This document shows positions 1 through 6,675 of a DNA stretch of 64,000 bases, piece by piece; the first letter of the stretch is position 1, and each line of letters begins with the position of its first letter. A program made the translations under genes and the position numbers. The notes beneath the pieces were generated by a model. It did no database searches. It worked only from the letters and a program-made list of their open reading frames with translations, and had not been told where the DNA came from. The stretch is from Micromonospora inositola (GTDB lineage Bacteria > Actinomycetota > Actinomycetes > Mycobacteriales > Micromonosporaceae): assembly GCF_900090285.1 (NCBI RefSeq), contig NZ_LT607754.1, forward strand, positions 186,001 through 250,000, read 5' to 3'.

Positions 1-96
1 GACGGTCAGCTCGACCCGGACCGGGTCGAGGGGATGGTCACCCATGTCATAGGCGAGGAGGGCCTCGTCCCACACCACCACCGTGTCGTCCGACAT
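1..96 (-). CDS. acuC: AcuC-like histone deacetylase family protein (N-terminal part only)
   Basis: This is the first 32 codons of a gene that runs off the left edge. The visible residues (MSDDTVVVWDEALLAYDMG, then DHPLDPVRVELT) match the start of AcuC-type deacetylases, where a DHP(L/M)xPxR motif lies just after the N-terminus. AcuC proteins are zinc-dependent deacetylases; in Bacillus AcuC controls acetyl-CoA synthetase acetylation. An acuC-like gene next to ideR is a common actinobacterial arrangement. An alternative ATG nine bases upstream (position 105) would add three residues. The catalytic histidines lie outside the window, so activity cannot be judged. Confidence 0.75.
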   Translation of the reverse strand, partial: MSDDTVVVWDEALLAYDMGDHPLDPVRVELTV

Positions 97-135
97 GCGT
101 GCCATCGTCGCACGCGGTTCCGCCGGTCGCCCTGC

Positions 136-993
136 TCAGCTCCCAGGTGTCCGCCCGGTCGCCACCGGGCGGGCCGGGTCGGCCACCCAGTTGCTCCACG
201 AGCCGACGTAGAGCGCCGCGTCCGGCCGGCCGGCGAGGTGCAGCGCGAGAACGGCCTGGGCGGCGGTCACCCCGGATCCGCAGTACGCCCCGACCGGCGC
301 GGCGTCGGTCACGCCCGCCGCGGCGAACCGCCGGCGCAGCGCCTCGGCGGCCGGGAAGCGGCCCTCGCCGACGTACTCGGGGGCGGGGAGGTTCACCGCA
401 CCCGGCACGTGCCCGGCGACCGGATCGATCGGCTCGGTCTCACCCCGGTAGCGCGGCGCGGCGCGCACGTCGAGCAGCACCCCGGGGTCGGCGGCGGCCA
501 GCCGGGCGGCCTCCCCGGCGTCGAGGACCGGCAGCGCGCCGGGTGCGACGGTGACGTCGCCCGGGGTCGGGGTGGGCGGCTCGGTGGAGGTGGGCAGGCC
601 GGCGGCCACCCAGGCCGGGAAGCCGCCGTGCAGCAGGCGTACCGGGCGGTGCCCGGCCCAGCGCAGCGTCCACCAGGCGCGGGCGGCGGACATCCCGTCG
701 CCGCCGTCGTACACCACGACGGGGTGACCGGCGCGGACGCCGGCGGCCCGCAGCGCGGCCTGGAGCGCGGCGGGGTCGGGCAGCGGGTGCCGGCCGGCGG
801 CGCCGGGCCGGCCGCAGAGCTCGGTGTCCAGGTCGACGAAGACCGCGCCGGGCAGGTGGCCGGCCGCGTAGTCGTCCCGGCCGGGCGGGCCGACGAGCCG
901 CCAGCGGACGTCGAGCAGGGTGGGCGGGTCGGCGCGGTCGAGCTCGGCGGCGAGCCGGTCGGCCTCGACCAGCAGCTCCTCGGTTCCGGACAT
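136..993 (-). CDS. sseA: Two-domain sulfurtransferase, 3-mercaptopyruvate type
   Basis: The 285-residue protein has two rhodanese domains: an inactive N-terminal one (about residues 20-140, LLDVRW and YDGGDGMSAARAWW) and a catalytic C-terminal one (about 160-280, LLDVRAAPRYRG). The active-site loop is CGSGVTA near residue 240; this loop is typical of 3-mercaptopyruvate sulfurtransferases, whereas thiosulfate rhodaneses more often carry a CRxG-type loop. The enzyme moves sulfane sulfur from mercaptopyruvate or thiosulfate to thiol acceptors in the cytoplasm. The ATG at 993 follows a gap of about 100 bp from the divergent ideR leader, so the two share a promoter region. The family is clear; substrate preference is inferred from the loop. 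Confidence 0.9.
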   Translation of the reverse strand: MSGTEELLVEADRLAAELDRADPPTLLDVRWRLVGPPGRDDYAAGHLPGAVFVDLDTELCGRPGAAGRHPLPDPAALQAALRAAGVRAGHPVVVYDGGDGMSAARAWWTLRWAGHRPVRLLHGGFPAWVAAGLPTSTEPPTPTPGDVTVAPGALPVLDAGEAARLAAADPGVLLDVRAAPRYRGETEPIDPVAGHVPGAVNLPAPEYVGEGRFPAAEALRRRFAAAGVTDAAPVGAYCGSGVTAAQAVLALHLAGRPDAALYVGSWSNWVADPARPVATGRTPGS

Positions 994-1063
994 GCGGTCC
1001 AGTCAACACCATCCGGGCGGCGACCTCGCGGTTCGCCGGCGACCGATCGTCGTGCCTCCGGGG

Positions 1064-1083
1064 TAGCATCGACCACCGGGAGG
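1064..1083 (+). promoter_or_regulatory. ideR promoter -10 and leader ribosome binding site
   Basis: A -10-like TAGCAT lies at 1064-1069, and a strong Shine-Dalgarno GGGAGG at 1078-1083, eight bases before the GTG of the leader peptide at 1092. No good -35 hexamer is seen. The best ribosome site of the locus therefore serves the leader ORF rather than ideR itself. Confidence 0.45.
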
Positions 1084-1091
1084 CCGCTGAC

Positions 1092-1160
1092 GTGAAGCAT
1101 GACCTGGTCGATACCACCGAGGGTGTAGTTACCTTCGTCGCCAGAAAGGGACGGAAGTGA
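1092..1160 (+). CDS. 22-aa leader peptide translationally coupled to ideR
   Basis: This short ORF starts at GTG 1092 with an excellent Shine-Dalgarno (GGGAGG, spacing 8) and ends at TGA 1158-1160, overlapping the ideR GTG start at 1157-1159. Its beginning (KHDLVDTTE) copies the N-terminus of IdeR itself (KHHLVDTTE). At DNA level 1104-1121 and 1172-1189 match at 16 of 18 positions, but the copies are in different reading frames relative to each other (68-bp offset). The peptide ends in a basic stretch (ARKGRK). I infer a leader that couples translation of ideR, formed by duplication of the ideR 5' end. Whether the peptide has a role of its own cannot be told. Confidence 0.55.
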   Translation: MKHDLVDTTEGVVTFVARKGRK

Positions 1161-1189
1161 GTAAACACCACTTGGTCGATACGACCGAG
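1104..1189 (+). repeat. Imperfect direct repeat across the ideR start
   Basis: CTGGTCGATACCACCGAG at 1104-1121 recurs as TTGGTCGATACGACCGAG at 1172-1189 (16 of 18 identical, offset 68 bp). The first copy lies in the leader ORF and the second encodes IdeR residues LVDTTE. A local duplication of the gene start explains it best. Confidence 0.8.
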
Positions 1190-1846
1190 ATGTACCTGCG
1201 CACCATCCTCGAGCTGGAGGAGGAGGGGGTGCCGCCGCTGCGTGCCCGGATCGCGGAGCGGCTGCGGCAGAGCGGTCCCACCGTCAGCCAGACCGTCGCC
1301 CGGATGGAGCGGGACGGCCTGCTCACCGTCGAGGGCGACCGGCACCTGTCGCTCACCGCGCTGGGCCGCGGCAGCGCCGTCTCGGTGATGCGCAAGCACC
1401 GCCTGGCCGAGCTGCTGCTGGTCAACGTGATCGGGATGCCCTACGAGGAGGCCCACGAGGAGGCCTGCCGGTGGGAGCACGTGATGAGCGACGCGGTCGA
1501 GAAGCGGGTCTACGACCTGCTCAACCGGCCGACCCGCTCCCCGTACGGCAACCCGATCCCCGGTCTGGAGGGGCTGGGCAGCCCCGAGCAGCCCGAGACC
1601 GAGGGGTCCGAGGCCGAGCGCAACCTGGCGTTTCCGGGCCTCTCCGGGCCGGTCGTGGTCCGGCGGATCTGCGAGAGCGTGCAGACCGACGCGGACGTGC
1701 TCCGGCAACTGCACGCGGCGGGCGTGGACCCGGGCGCCACGGTGACCGTGGCCCAGGAGCGGGACGGCGTGTCGATCGACCGCTCCGGTGAGCGGATCCG
1801 GCTGCCCCGCGAGGTGGCCTCCCGGGTGTTCGTCGCCGCCCACTGA
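1157..1846 (+). CDS. ideR: DtxR/IdeR family iron-dependent transcriptional regulator
   Basis: This 229-residue protein is an Fe(II)-activated repressor of iron uptake and storage genes. The N-terminal winged helix (about residues 5-70) includes the recognition region SGPTVSQTVARMERDGL. The dimer and metal domain (about 75-140) shows the expected ligands: the KHRLAELL histidine and glutamate, then AHEEACRWEH, holding the C-x2-E-H primary site with its upstream His. Residues 150-229 form the SH3-like C-terminal domain. The GTG start at 1157 overlaps the leader stop codon, and its own Shine-Dalgarno-like AAAGGGACGG (1145-1154) sits very close, so translation is probably coupled. I do not see a classical 19-bp iron box upstream, so self-regulation is unproven. 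Family assignment is secure. Confidence 0.95.
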   Translation: MSKHHLVDTTEMYLRTILELEEEGVPPLRARIAERLRQSGPTVSQTVARMERDGLLTVEGDRHLSLTALGRGSAVSVMRKHRLAELLLVNVIGMPYEEAHEEACRWEHVMSDAVEKRVYDLLNRPTRSPYGNPIPGLEGLGSPEQPETEGSEAERNLAFPGLSGPVVVRRICESVQTDADVLRQLHAAGVDPGATVTVAQERDGVSIDRSGERIRLPREVASRVFVAAH

Positions 1847-1860
1847 CTTCCCGGCGCGCC

Positions 1861-2409
1861 TCACATCCGGCGGGTGTCCACCGTCTTCGCCAGGGTGACC
1901 AACTGGCCGGCCACCTTCTCGGCGGCCGCGTTGTCGGCGCCGTGCGGGCAGGTCCAGCTCAGGGTGGCCAGCCGCCCGTCGGTGGCGAGCCAACCCACCT
2001 CGGCCGCCGGCCCCGCCTTCGCGGTCTTGGGCAGCGTGCGGCGGTAGGCGATCTGGCCGAGCTTGGTGACCTTCTTCGCCCCGTCGGGCAGCACGTCGAG
2101 GGTGAAGGTCGACTTGTCGATCGACGTCTCGGTGACCGTGAGGGTCAGCTCCGGCAGGACGGCCTGCTCGGCCCGCACCACGCAGGTGTGGGTGTCCCCC
2201 CGGTCACTGGCCGCCGCCACGTCGAACCGGCCGCCGGTGTGCTTCGCGATCACCGCGAAGTCGAGCAGCCGGCAGGCGCCGCCGGAGGAGGCGGCCGCCA
2301 CCTCGACGGTCACCGGCTCCGCCGCGGGAACCGCCACCCGCTCGGCCTCCGCGGCGCAGCCGGCGGTCAGCGCCACGACCACCCCGGCGAGCCAGATCCG
2401 CCCGTGCAC
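1861..2409 (-). CDS. Secreted lipoprotein, DUF3558-like
   Basis: The 182-residue protein begins with a lipoprotein signal peptide; the lipobox LTAGC puts the lipidated cysteine at residue 18. The mature part contains conserved-looking cysteines in GACRLLDF, HTCVV and SWTCPHG, and the layout CxLL...C...C resembles DUF3558 lipoproteins of actinobacteria. The function of that family is unknown. The start is GTG at 2409 with a strong GAGGAGGGG upstream. The gene ends 14 bp from the stop of ideR, so the two are convergent. DUF3558 membership is a resemblance judged by eye. Confidence 0.65.
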   Translation of the reverse strand: MHGRIWLAGVVVALTAGCAAEAERVAVPAAEPVTVEVAAASSGGACRLLDFAVIAKHTGGRFDVAAASDRGDTHTCVVRAEQAVLPELTLTVTETSIDKSTFTLDVLPDGAKKVTKLGQIAYRRTLPKTAKAGPAAEVGWLATDGRLATLSWTCPHGADNAAAEKVAGQLVTLAKTVDTRRM

Positions 2410-2490
2410 GCGCCACCCCTCCTCGCCGACGGCTCCCCCGCCGGATGTCCGTCGGACACCGTACGGGCTGCCCCGGTCGGGCGGAAGCCC

Positions 2491-2733
2491 TCAATCGTCC
2501 ACATACGGACAGTGCCGGCACCCTCGCCCACAGCAGGTGCCCCGCCGGGCCAGGAAGCCGGCGCTGAGCACGAAGAGCCCGGTCGCCGGGTCGAGGTAGC
2601 CGGCCTCCCCCGCGGCCAGGGCGGCGGCGTGGACGGCCAGGATGCGCGCCCGGTCGGGATGCTCGGGCGTTAGCCGGGACGGGTGCGGCTCGGTCAGCGG
2701 CCGGTCCGCCAACGGTCGTCGCTCTCCGGTCAC
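2491..2733 (-). CDS. Small cysteine-rich protein, DUF5522-like
   Basis: An 80-residue protein with no signal peptide. The N-terminal half carries R-x-LTPEHPDRARILAVHAAA; the C-terminus ends in CCGRGCRHCPY, four cysteines that could bind a metal. This pattern (HP-x-R-x-xIL...HxxAL...GY-x-DP-xTG ... CCxxGCRHCPY) matches the small DUF5522 proteins of actinobacteria, whose role is unknown. The start is GTG 2733. It lies downstream of the asparaginase gene on the same strand, with a hairpin and a dispersed repeat between them, so it probably has its own transcript. Confidence 0.7.
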   Translation of the reverse strand: MTGERRPLADRPLTEPHPSRLTPEHPDRARILAVHAAALAAGEAGYLDPATGLFVLSAGFLARRGTCCGRGCRHCPYVDD

Positions 2734-2750
2734 CGGCCGAGTCTACGGAG

Positions 2751-2773
2751 GCCGGGCGGTTCGATCGCCCGGC
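2751..2773 (-). terminator. Hairpin, likely terminator of the asparaginase gene
   Basis: GCCGGGCG (2751-2758) and CGCCCGGC (2766-2773) form a perfect 8-bp stem around a 7-base loop, between the asparaginase stop and the DUF5522 start. There is no U-tract, as is usual in this high-GC group. Confidence 0.5.
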
Positions 2774-2811
2774 ACCGGGCCGGGCCGGGCCGTCCAGGTG
2801 TGCGGCGCTGA

Positions 2812-2862
2812 CGGTACGAACTTGATGTCGCAGATGAATCAGATGGCGCTGCTGGCGTACCG
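2812..2862 (+). repeat. Dispersed repeat copy A, AT-richer, with 7-bp terminal inverted repeats
   Basis: CGGTACG (2812-2818) and CGTACCG (2856-2862) are perfect inverted repeats bounding a 51-bp segment clearly less GC-rich than its surroundings. Its core 2815-2840 matches the minus strand of 12584-12609 at 22 of 26 positions (shared GAACTTGATG and CGCAGA). The element abuts the asparaginase stop codon. It could be a remnant of a short non-autonomous element or a conserved RNA motif. Confidence 0.5.
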
Positions 2863-2863
2863 G

Positions 2864-3841
2864 TCAGCCGTGCCGGTTGAAGGCGGCGCGGACCTCCCCC
2901 CGATCCGCGCCGGCGGCGAGCAGGAGCCGGAGCAGCACCTTTGCCTTGTACGGGTCGAGCAGCCCGCCGTTGATCAGCCCGCGCCGCTGCAGGTCGGTCT
3001 CCGACCCGACCGCGCCGTAGGTGTGCCGCAGCACCGCCCCCGCGCCGGTCCGCGAGGTGAGCACCACCGGCATCCGCTCGGCGAGGGCACCGAGCACCGG
3101 CGCGAAGGCGGGCGGCACGTGACCGACACCGAAGCCGGCCACCACCAGGCCCTGCCGGCCGTGGACGAGCCCGTCGAGCAGCGCCACGTCGTCGTCGAGG
3201 GTGACGGTGTGCAGTGCCACCCGGGTGGCGGCCAGCCGGTTCGGGTCCACCGGCGGCAGCGGGGCGTGCCGCGCCGGCCGGGTCAGCAGCCGTACCTCGC
3301 CCTCGATCACGTGACCGAGCGGACCCGCGTTGGGCGAGGCGAAGGTGGCCGTGCTGGTGCTGTGCGTCTTGCGGACGTGCCGGGCGGCGTGGATCTCGTC
3401 GTTGAACGCGACCAGGACGCCGAGGTCGCGGGCGGCCGGCGCGGCGGCGACCCGGACGGCGGCGAGCAGGTTTGCCGGGCCGTCCGGGCCGGCCAGGGTC
3501 GGGTTGCGCATCGCGCCGGTGAAGACCAGCGGCGCCGGGTGCGACCAGACCAGGTCGGCCAGGAAGGCGGCCTCCTCCAGGGTGTCGGTGCCCTGGGTCA
3601 CCACCACGCCCGTCGCCCCGTCGGCCACCGCCGCGTCCGCCGCCGCCACCAGGTCGAGGATCCGGCGGTACGTCAGGTCGGCGCTCGGCACCGCCTCGAC
3701 GTCCCGCACCTCCAGCGGCAGGTCGGCCAGCCCGGGCACGGCGGCGGCGAGTTCGGCGCCGGTCAGCCGGGTGACCACGCCCGTCGGCCCGGCCCCGGCC
3801 ATCGCGATGGTGCCGCCGAGGGTGAAGATGCTGATGGTCAC
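2864..3841 (-). CDS. L-asparaginase, type I/II fold
   Basis: This 325-residue enzyme hydrolyses L-asparagine to aspartate and ammonia. Both catalytic threonine motifs are present: FTLGGTIAM near the N-terminus (nucleophile Thr about residue 11) and VVTQGTDTLEE near residue 85. The GAMRNP stretch that follows is also typical of the family. There is no signal peptide, so the enzyme is probably cytoplasmic. The start is ATG 3841. The next gene upstream on this strand is a methyltransferase almost 300 bp away, and no operon is evident. Confidence 0.93.
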   Translation of the reverse strand: MTISIFTLGGTIAMAGAGPTGVVTRLTGAELAAAVPGLADLPLEVRDVEAVPSADLTYRRILDLVAAADAAVADGATGVVVTQGTDTLEEAAFLADLVWSHPAPLVFTGAMRNPTLAGPDGPANLLAAVRVAAAPAARDLGVLVAFNDEIHAARHVRKTHSTSTATFASPNAGPLGHVIEGEVRLLTRPARHAPLPPVDPNRLAATRVALHTVTLDDDVALLDGLVHGRQGLVVAGFGVGHVPPAFAPVLGALAERMPVVLTSRTGAGAVLRHTYGAVGSETDLQRRGLINGGLLDPYKAKVLLRLLLAAGADRGEVRAAFNRHG

Positions 3842-3989
3842 GCCTGGTTCCTTTCGCCGCGCCCGGGTCGGGGATGGACCCTACCGCCGGCGACCCGTGG
3901 CACCGTGAACCCGTCACCGCCCATCGGGCAGGAACGGATGTGACCGACGTGCAGCGGGCCCACACCCACGAGCGGGAGCAGCCGGACAA

Positions 3990-4125
3990 CCCAGCCCTCG
4001 GGACCTGCTCGGCGAGAGGTTCCTGGTGGCGTTCCGGCGGCGGGGTGACTTCCGGTCGACCGGCGTCGGGGTGGTCCCTGGCATCGCGAGGCGCTGTACG
4101 CCCCGACGCGACCGCCGGAACGCCG
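3990..4125 (+). pseudogene. Remnant of an ECF sigma factor gene (region 2 only)
   Basis: Read from 4002 in frame, this segment gives DLLGERFLVAFRRRGDF followed by VVPGIARRCTPRRDRRN. This closely resembles the start of region 2 in ECF sigma factors (D-x2-x-E-T-F-L-V-A-F-R-R-R...PWLxGIAxN). It has no start codon in reasonable position. It has lost the conserved W of the PWL motif, and it runs into the methyltransferase 3' end after about 40 codons. No region 4 is present. I take it as a fossil lying in the 289-bp gap 3842-4130; nothing else is visible in that gap. Confidence 0.45.
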
Positions 4126-4130
4126 GCCGA

Positions 4131-4784
4131 TCAACCGCCGACGCCCGCGTCCGGCCGGATCGCCAGCATCAGCGACTGCGGCCCCTTCTCCCGGCCCTGG
4201 CGCTCGCGGTCCAGCCGGGCGCGCACCTCGAACCCGGCCTCGGCGAGCTGGGCGGCGACCCGGGCGGGCGACAGCCAGTGCACGTCGTACGAGACGGTGT
4301 GGCCGTACGCCTCCTCGAGCCGGACCAGGCGGTCGCCGGCCTTGAAGGCGAGCAGCAGCCGACCGCCCGGGGCGAGCACCCGGTGGAACCCGGCGAACAC
4401 ACCGGGCAGCAGCTCCGGCGGCACGTGGATGATCGAGTACCAGGCGACGAGGCCGGCGAGGGCGCCGTCCGGCAGCGGCAGGTCGGTCATCGAACCGACC
4501 GCGAAGCGCAGCCCGGGGTGGTGGCGGCGGGCCACGTCCACCATGCCGGGTGACAGGTCGATCCCGGCGACGTCCAGCCCGAGGTCGCGCAGGTGGGCGG
4601 TGATCCGGCCGGTGCCGCAGCCCACCTCGACCACCGGACCCGTTCCGCCGACCTGCTCGGCGAACGCGGCCAGCATCGCCCGGTCCAGCGGCCCCTCCCC
4701 CACGTCGGGCAGGAGTCGGGCGTAGTCGACCGCGACGGTGTCGTAGGCGGTCCGGGTCTCGGCCATCCAGCTCGGTTCCGTCAT
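4131..4784 (-). CDS. Class I SAM-dependent methyltransferase
   Basis: The 217-residue protein has the Rossmann-like methyltransferase fold: motif I VVEVGCGTGRITAHL (about residues 52-66), the acidic loop GIDLSPGMV, motif II region LPLPDGALAGLVAWYSIIH, and the post-motif PGGRLLLAFK. This resembles small-molecule or ubiquinone-type methyltransferases annotated only to family level; the substrate is unknown. The ATG at 4784 is preceded by a short divergent region shared with the MFS gene. Confidence 0.88.
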   Translation of the reverse strand: MTEPSWMAETRTAYDTVAVDYARLLPDVGEGPLDRAMLAAFAEQVGGTGPVVEVGCGTGRITAHLRDLGLDVAGIDLSPGMVDVARRHHPGLRFAVGSMTDLPLPDGALAGLVAWYSIIHVPPELLPGVFAGFHRVLAPGGRLLLAFKAGDRLVRLEEAYGHTVSYDVHWLSPARVAAQLAEAGFEVRARLDRERQGREKGPQSLMLAIRPDAGVGG

Positions 4785-4917
4785 GATCTCCAGACCCTAG
4801 TCGGTCCGGTCACCCCGGCCGGGCCCGCAATTGCGGTGCCGTCCCTCCACGCCCGGCGATAGGGTGCCCGGGCCGCGGCGGCCAGCCGGCGGCGTTCATC
4901 GACAGACAGGCCCAGCA

Positions 4918-6189
4918 GTGACCGCGCACCTGACCCGACCCGCCCCGGCGAACCCGGCCCGTCCCTCGCTCTGGCGCAGCCGGAACTTCCTGCTGCTGTG
5001 GAGCGGCCAGACGGTCAGCGAGCTCGGCACCCGGGTCTCCGGGCTGGCAGTGCCGCTGCTCGCCGCGGACACCCTCGGCGCCAGCGTCTTCCAGATCTCC
5101 CTGCTGACCGTCCTGGCCTGGCTGCCGTACCTGATCTTCTCGCTGCCGGCCGGGATCCTCGCCGACCGGGTCGACCAGCGGCGGCTGATGATCGCGTGCG
5201 ACCTGGGCCGGGCCGCGCTCCTGCTGTCGCTGCCGGTGGCCGCGCTGGTCGGGCACCTCACCCTGGTCTTCCTGTACGTCGTGGTCGGCCTCTCCGGCGT
5301 GCTGACCGTCGCCTTCACCGTGGCGTACCGGAGCATGCTGCCCCGGCTCGTGCCGGCGGAGCAGCTCGTCGACGGCAACGCCAAGCTGGTCACCAGCCAG
5401 CAGTTCGCCGAGCTGGCCGGGCCGACGCTGAGCGGCGCGCTGATCGCGCTGGTCGGCGCGGCCCGGACGTTCCTCACCACCGGCCTCGCCTTCGCGGTCA
5501 GCGCGGTCACGCTGCTGCTCATCCGGGCCACCCCCGACGCCGCGCCGCCGGCCGCCGGGCGGGTGACCGCGCGGGCCGCCCTGGGCGAAGGACTCGGTTT
5601 CGTCCGCCGGCAGCCGATCCTGGTGAAACTCCTCGCCTGTACCAGCACGTCCAACTTCTTCGTGATGGCCGCGAGCGGGATCGAGGTGCCGTTCCTACGC
5701 CGGGAGTTGCACGCCGCGCCGCTGGTGGTCGGGCTGGTCTTCTCCGCCGGCGCGGTCGGCGGCCTGGTCGCCGGCGCCCTCGCCGACCGGCTCTCGCGGC
5801 GGATCGGCACCGCCCGGATCATCTGGGTGGCGATGGCCGCGCCGGGACCGTTCTACCTGCTCATCCCGCTGGCCCGACCGGGCTGGGGCGTGCTGCTCTT
5901 CGCGGTCGGGTTCGCCGCGTTCTCAGCCAACGCGGTGCTGTTCAACGTGGCGGCGATGTCGTACCGGCAGCGGATCACCCCGGCGCCGCTGCTCGGCCGG
6001 GTCAACGCCGCGTTCCTGTGGATCTGCTACGGGGTGATTCCGCTCGGCGCGCTGCTCGGCGGAACCCTCGGCAGCCGGCTCGGGCTGCGGCCGGCGCTGT
6101 GGATCTGCGTGCTGGGCATGTGGAGCGCCGCGGTGTTCGTGGTCTGCTCGCCGCTGCGCCGGATGCGCGACTTCCCGACCGACGCCTGA
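4918..6189 (+). CDS. MFS transporter, EntS-like drug/siderophore exporter group
   Basis: A 423-residue polytopic membrane protein with about 12 hydrophobic segments and the cytoplasmic loop motif GILADRVDQRRLM between TM2 and TM3, repeated in weaker form as GALADRLSRRIG in the second half. The start LWRSRNFLLLWSGQTVSELGTRVS is typical of the EntS/MFS_3 exporter group. I chose GTG 4918 because residues upstream are arginine- and proline-rich and not family-like; the Shine-Dalgarno is weak. The exported compound cannot be inferred from the neighbours. Confidence 0.88.
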   Translation: MTAHLTRPAPANPARPSLWRSRNFLLLWSGQTVSELGTRVSGLAVPLLAADTLGASVFQISLLTVLAWLPYLIFSLPAGILADRVDQRRLMIACDLGRAALLLSLPVAALVGHLTLVFLYVVVGLSGVLTVAFTVAYRSMLPRLVPAEQLVDGNAKLVTSQQFAELAGPTLSGALIALVGAARTFLTTGLAFAVSAVTLLLIRATPDAAPPAAGRVTARAALGEGLGFVRRQPILVKLLACTSTSNFFVMAASGIEVPFLRRELHAAPLVVGLVFSAGAVGGLVAGALADRLSRRIGTARIIWVAMAAPGPFYLLIPLARPGWGVLLFAVGFAAFSANAVLFNVAAMSYRQRITPAPLLGRVNAAFLWICYGVIPLGALLGGTLGSRLGLRPALWICVLGMWSAAVFVVCSPLRRMRDFPTDA

Positions 6190-6333
6190 CCGCCGCCGGG
6201 GTGGTTCAGTCGGCGTCGCGAGGTCCCGCCGATCAAGGTGAGCGGGGCACAATTTCCCGGTCCGCTGTCGAATCCGGCCGGACCCGCTCGTCGGGATGGC
6301 AAGAAGGTGGAACGACAACCTGAGGAGAACCTG

Positions 6334-6675
6334 ATGGCCCAGTACGCAGTCCTGATCTACTCGCCCGCGCCGGCCGACCCGATGGAGATCACGCCCGACT
6401 ACCTGGCGCTGCTGGAGCGGTACCCGGCCCAGGTCGAGGAGCTGGGCGGCAACATCGTCACGGGGTTCGCCCTCCAGCCCAGCACCACCGCCACGGCGGT
6501 CCGCAGCGACCTCGTCACCGACGGCCCGTTCATCGAGGCCAAGGAAGTGGTCGCCGGGTTCTTCATCCTGGAGGCGCCGGACCTGGACGTCGCCCTGAAG
6601 ATCGCGAAGCTGAACCCGGCCACCATCGACGGGGGCGTCGAGGTACGGCCGCTGTTCGTGCCCCCGTCCGAGTGA
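6334..6675 (+). CDS. YCII/DGPF-domain protein, partner of the downstream sigma factor
   Basis: The 113-residue protein carries a single YCII-related fold: MAQYAVLIYSP, the VTDGPFIEAKEVVAGFFILE segment, and the C-terminal GGVEVRPLF. The DGPF motif is diagnostic of the small proteins encoded beside ECF42-type sigma factors. The start is ATG 6334 with GAGGAG at 6322-6327. Its TGA overlaps the GTG of the sigma factor gene (GTGA), so translation is coupled. Such proteins have been proposed to be regulators or targets of the sigma factor; the biochemical role is not known. Confidence 0.9.
   Translation: MAQYAVLIYSPAPADPMEITPDYLALLERYPAQVEELGGNIVTGFALQPSTTATAVRSDLVTDGPFIEAKEVVAGFFILEAPDLDVALKIAKLNPATIDGGVEVRPLFVPPSE

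Noticed and set aside
2751..2773. GGTTCGATC inside a hairpin, resembling a tRNA T-arm
   Set aside because: The base after the loop is G instead of the required C61, and no anticodon or D arm precedes it. It is a simple terminator-like stem.
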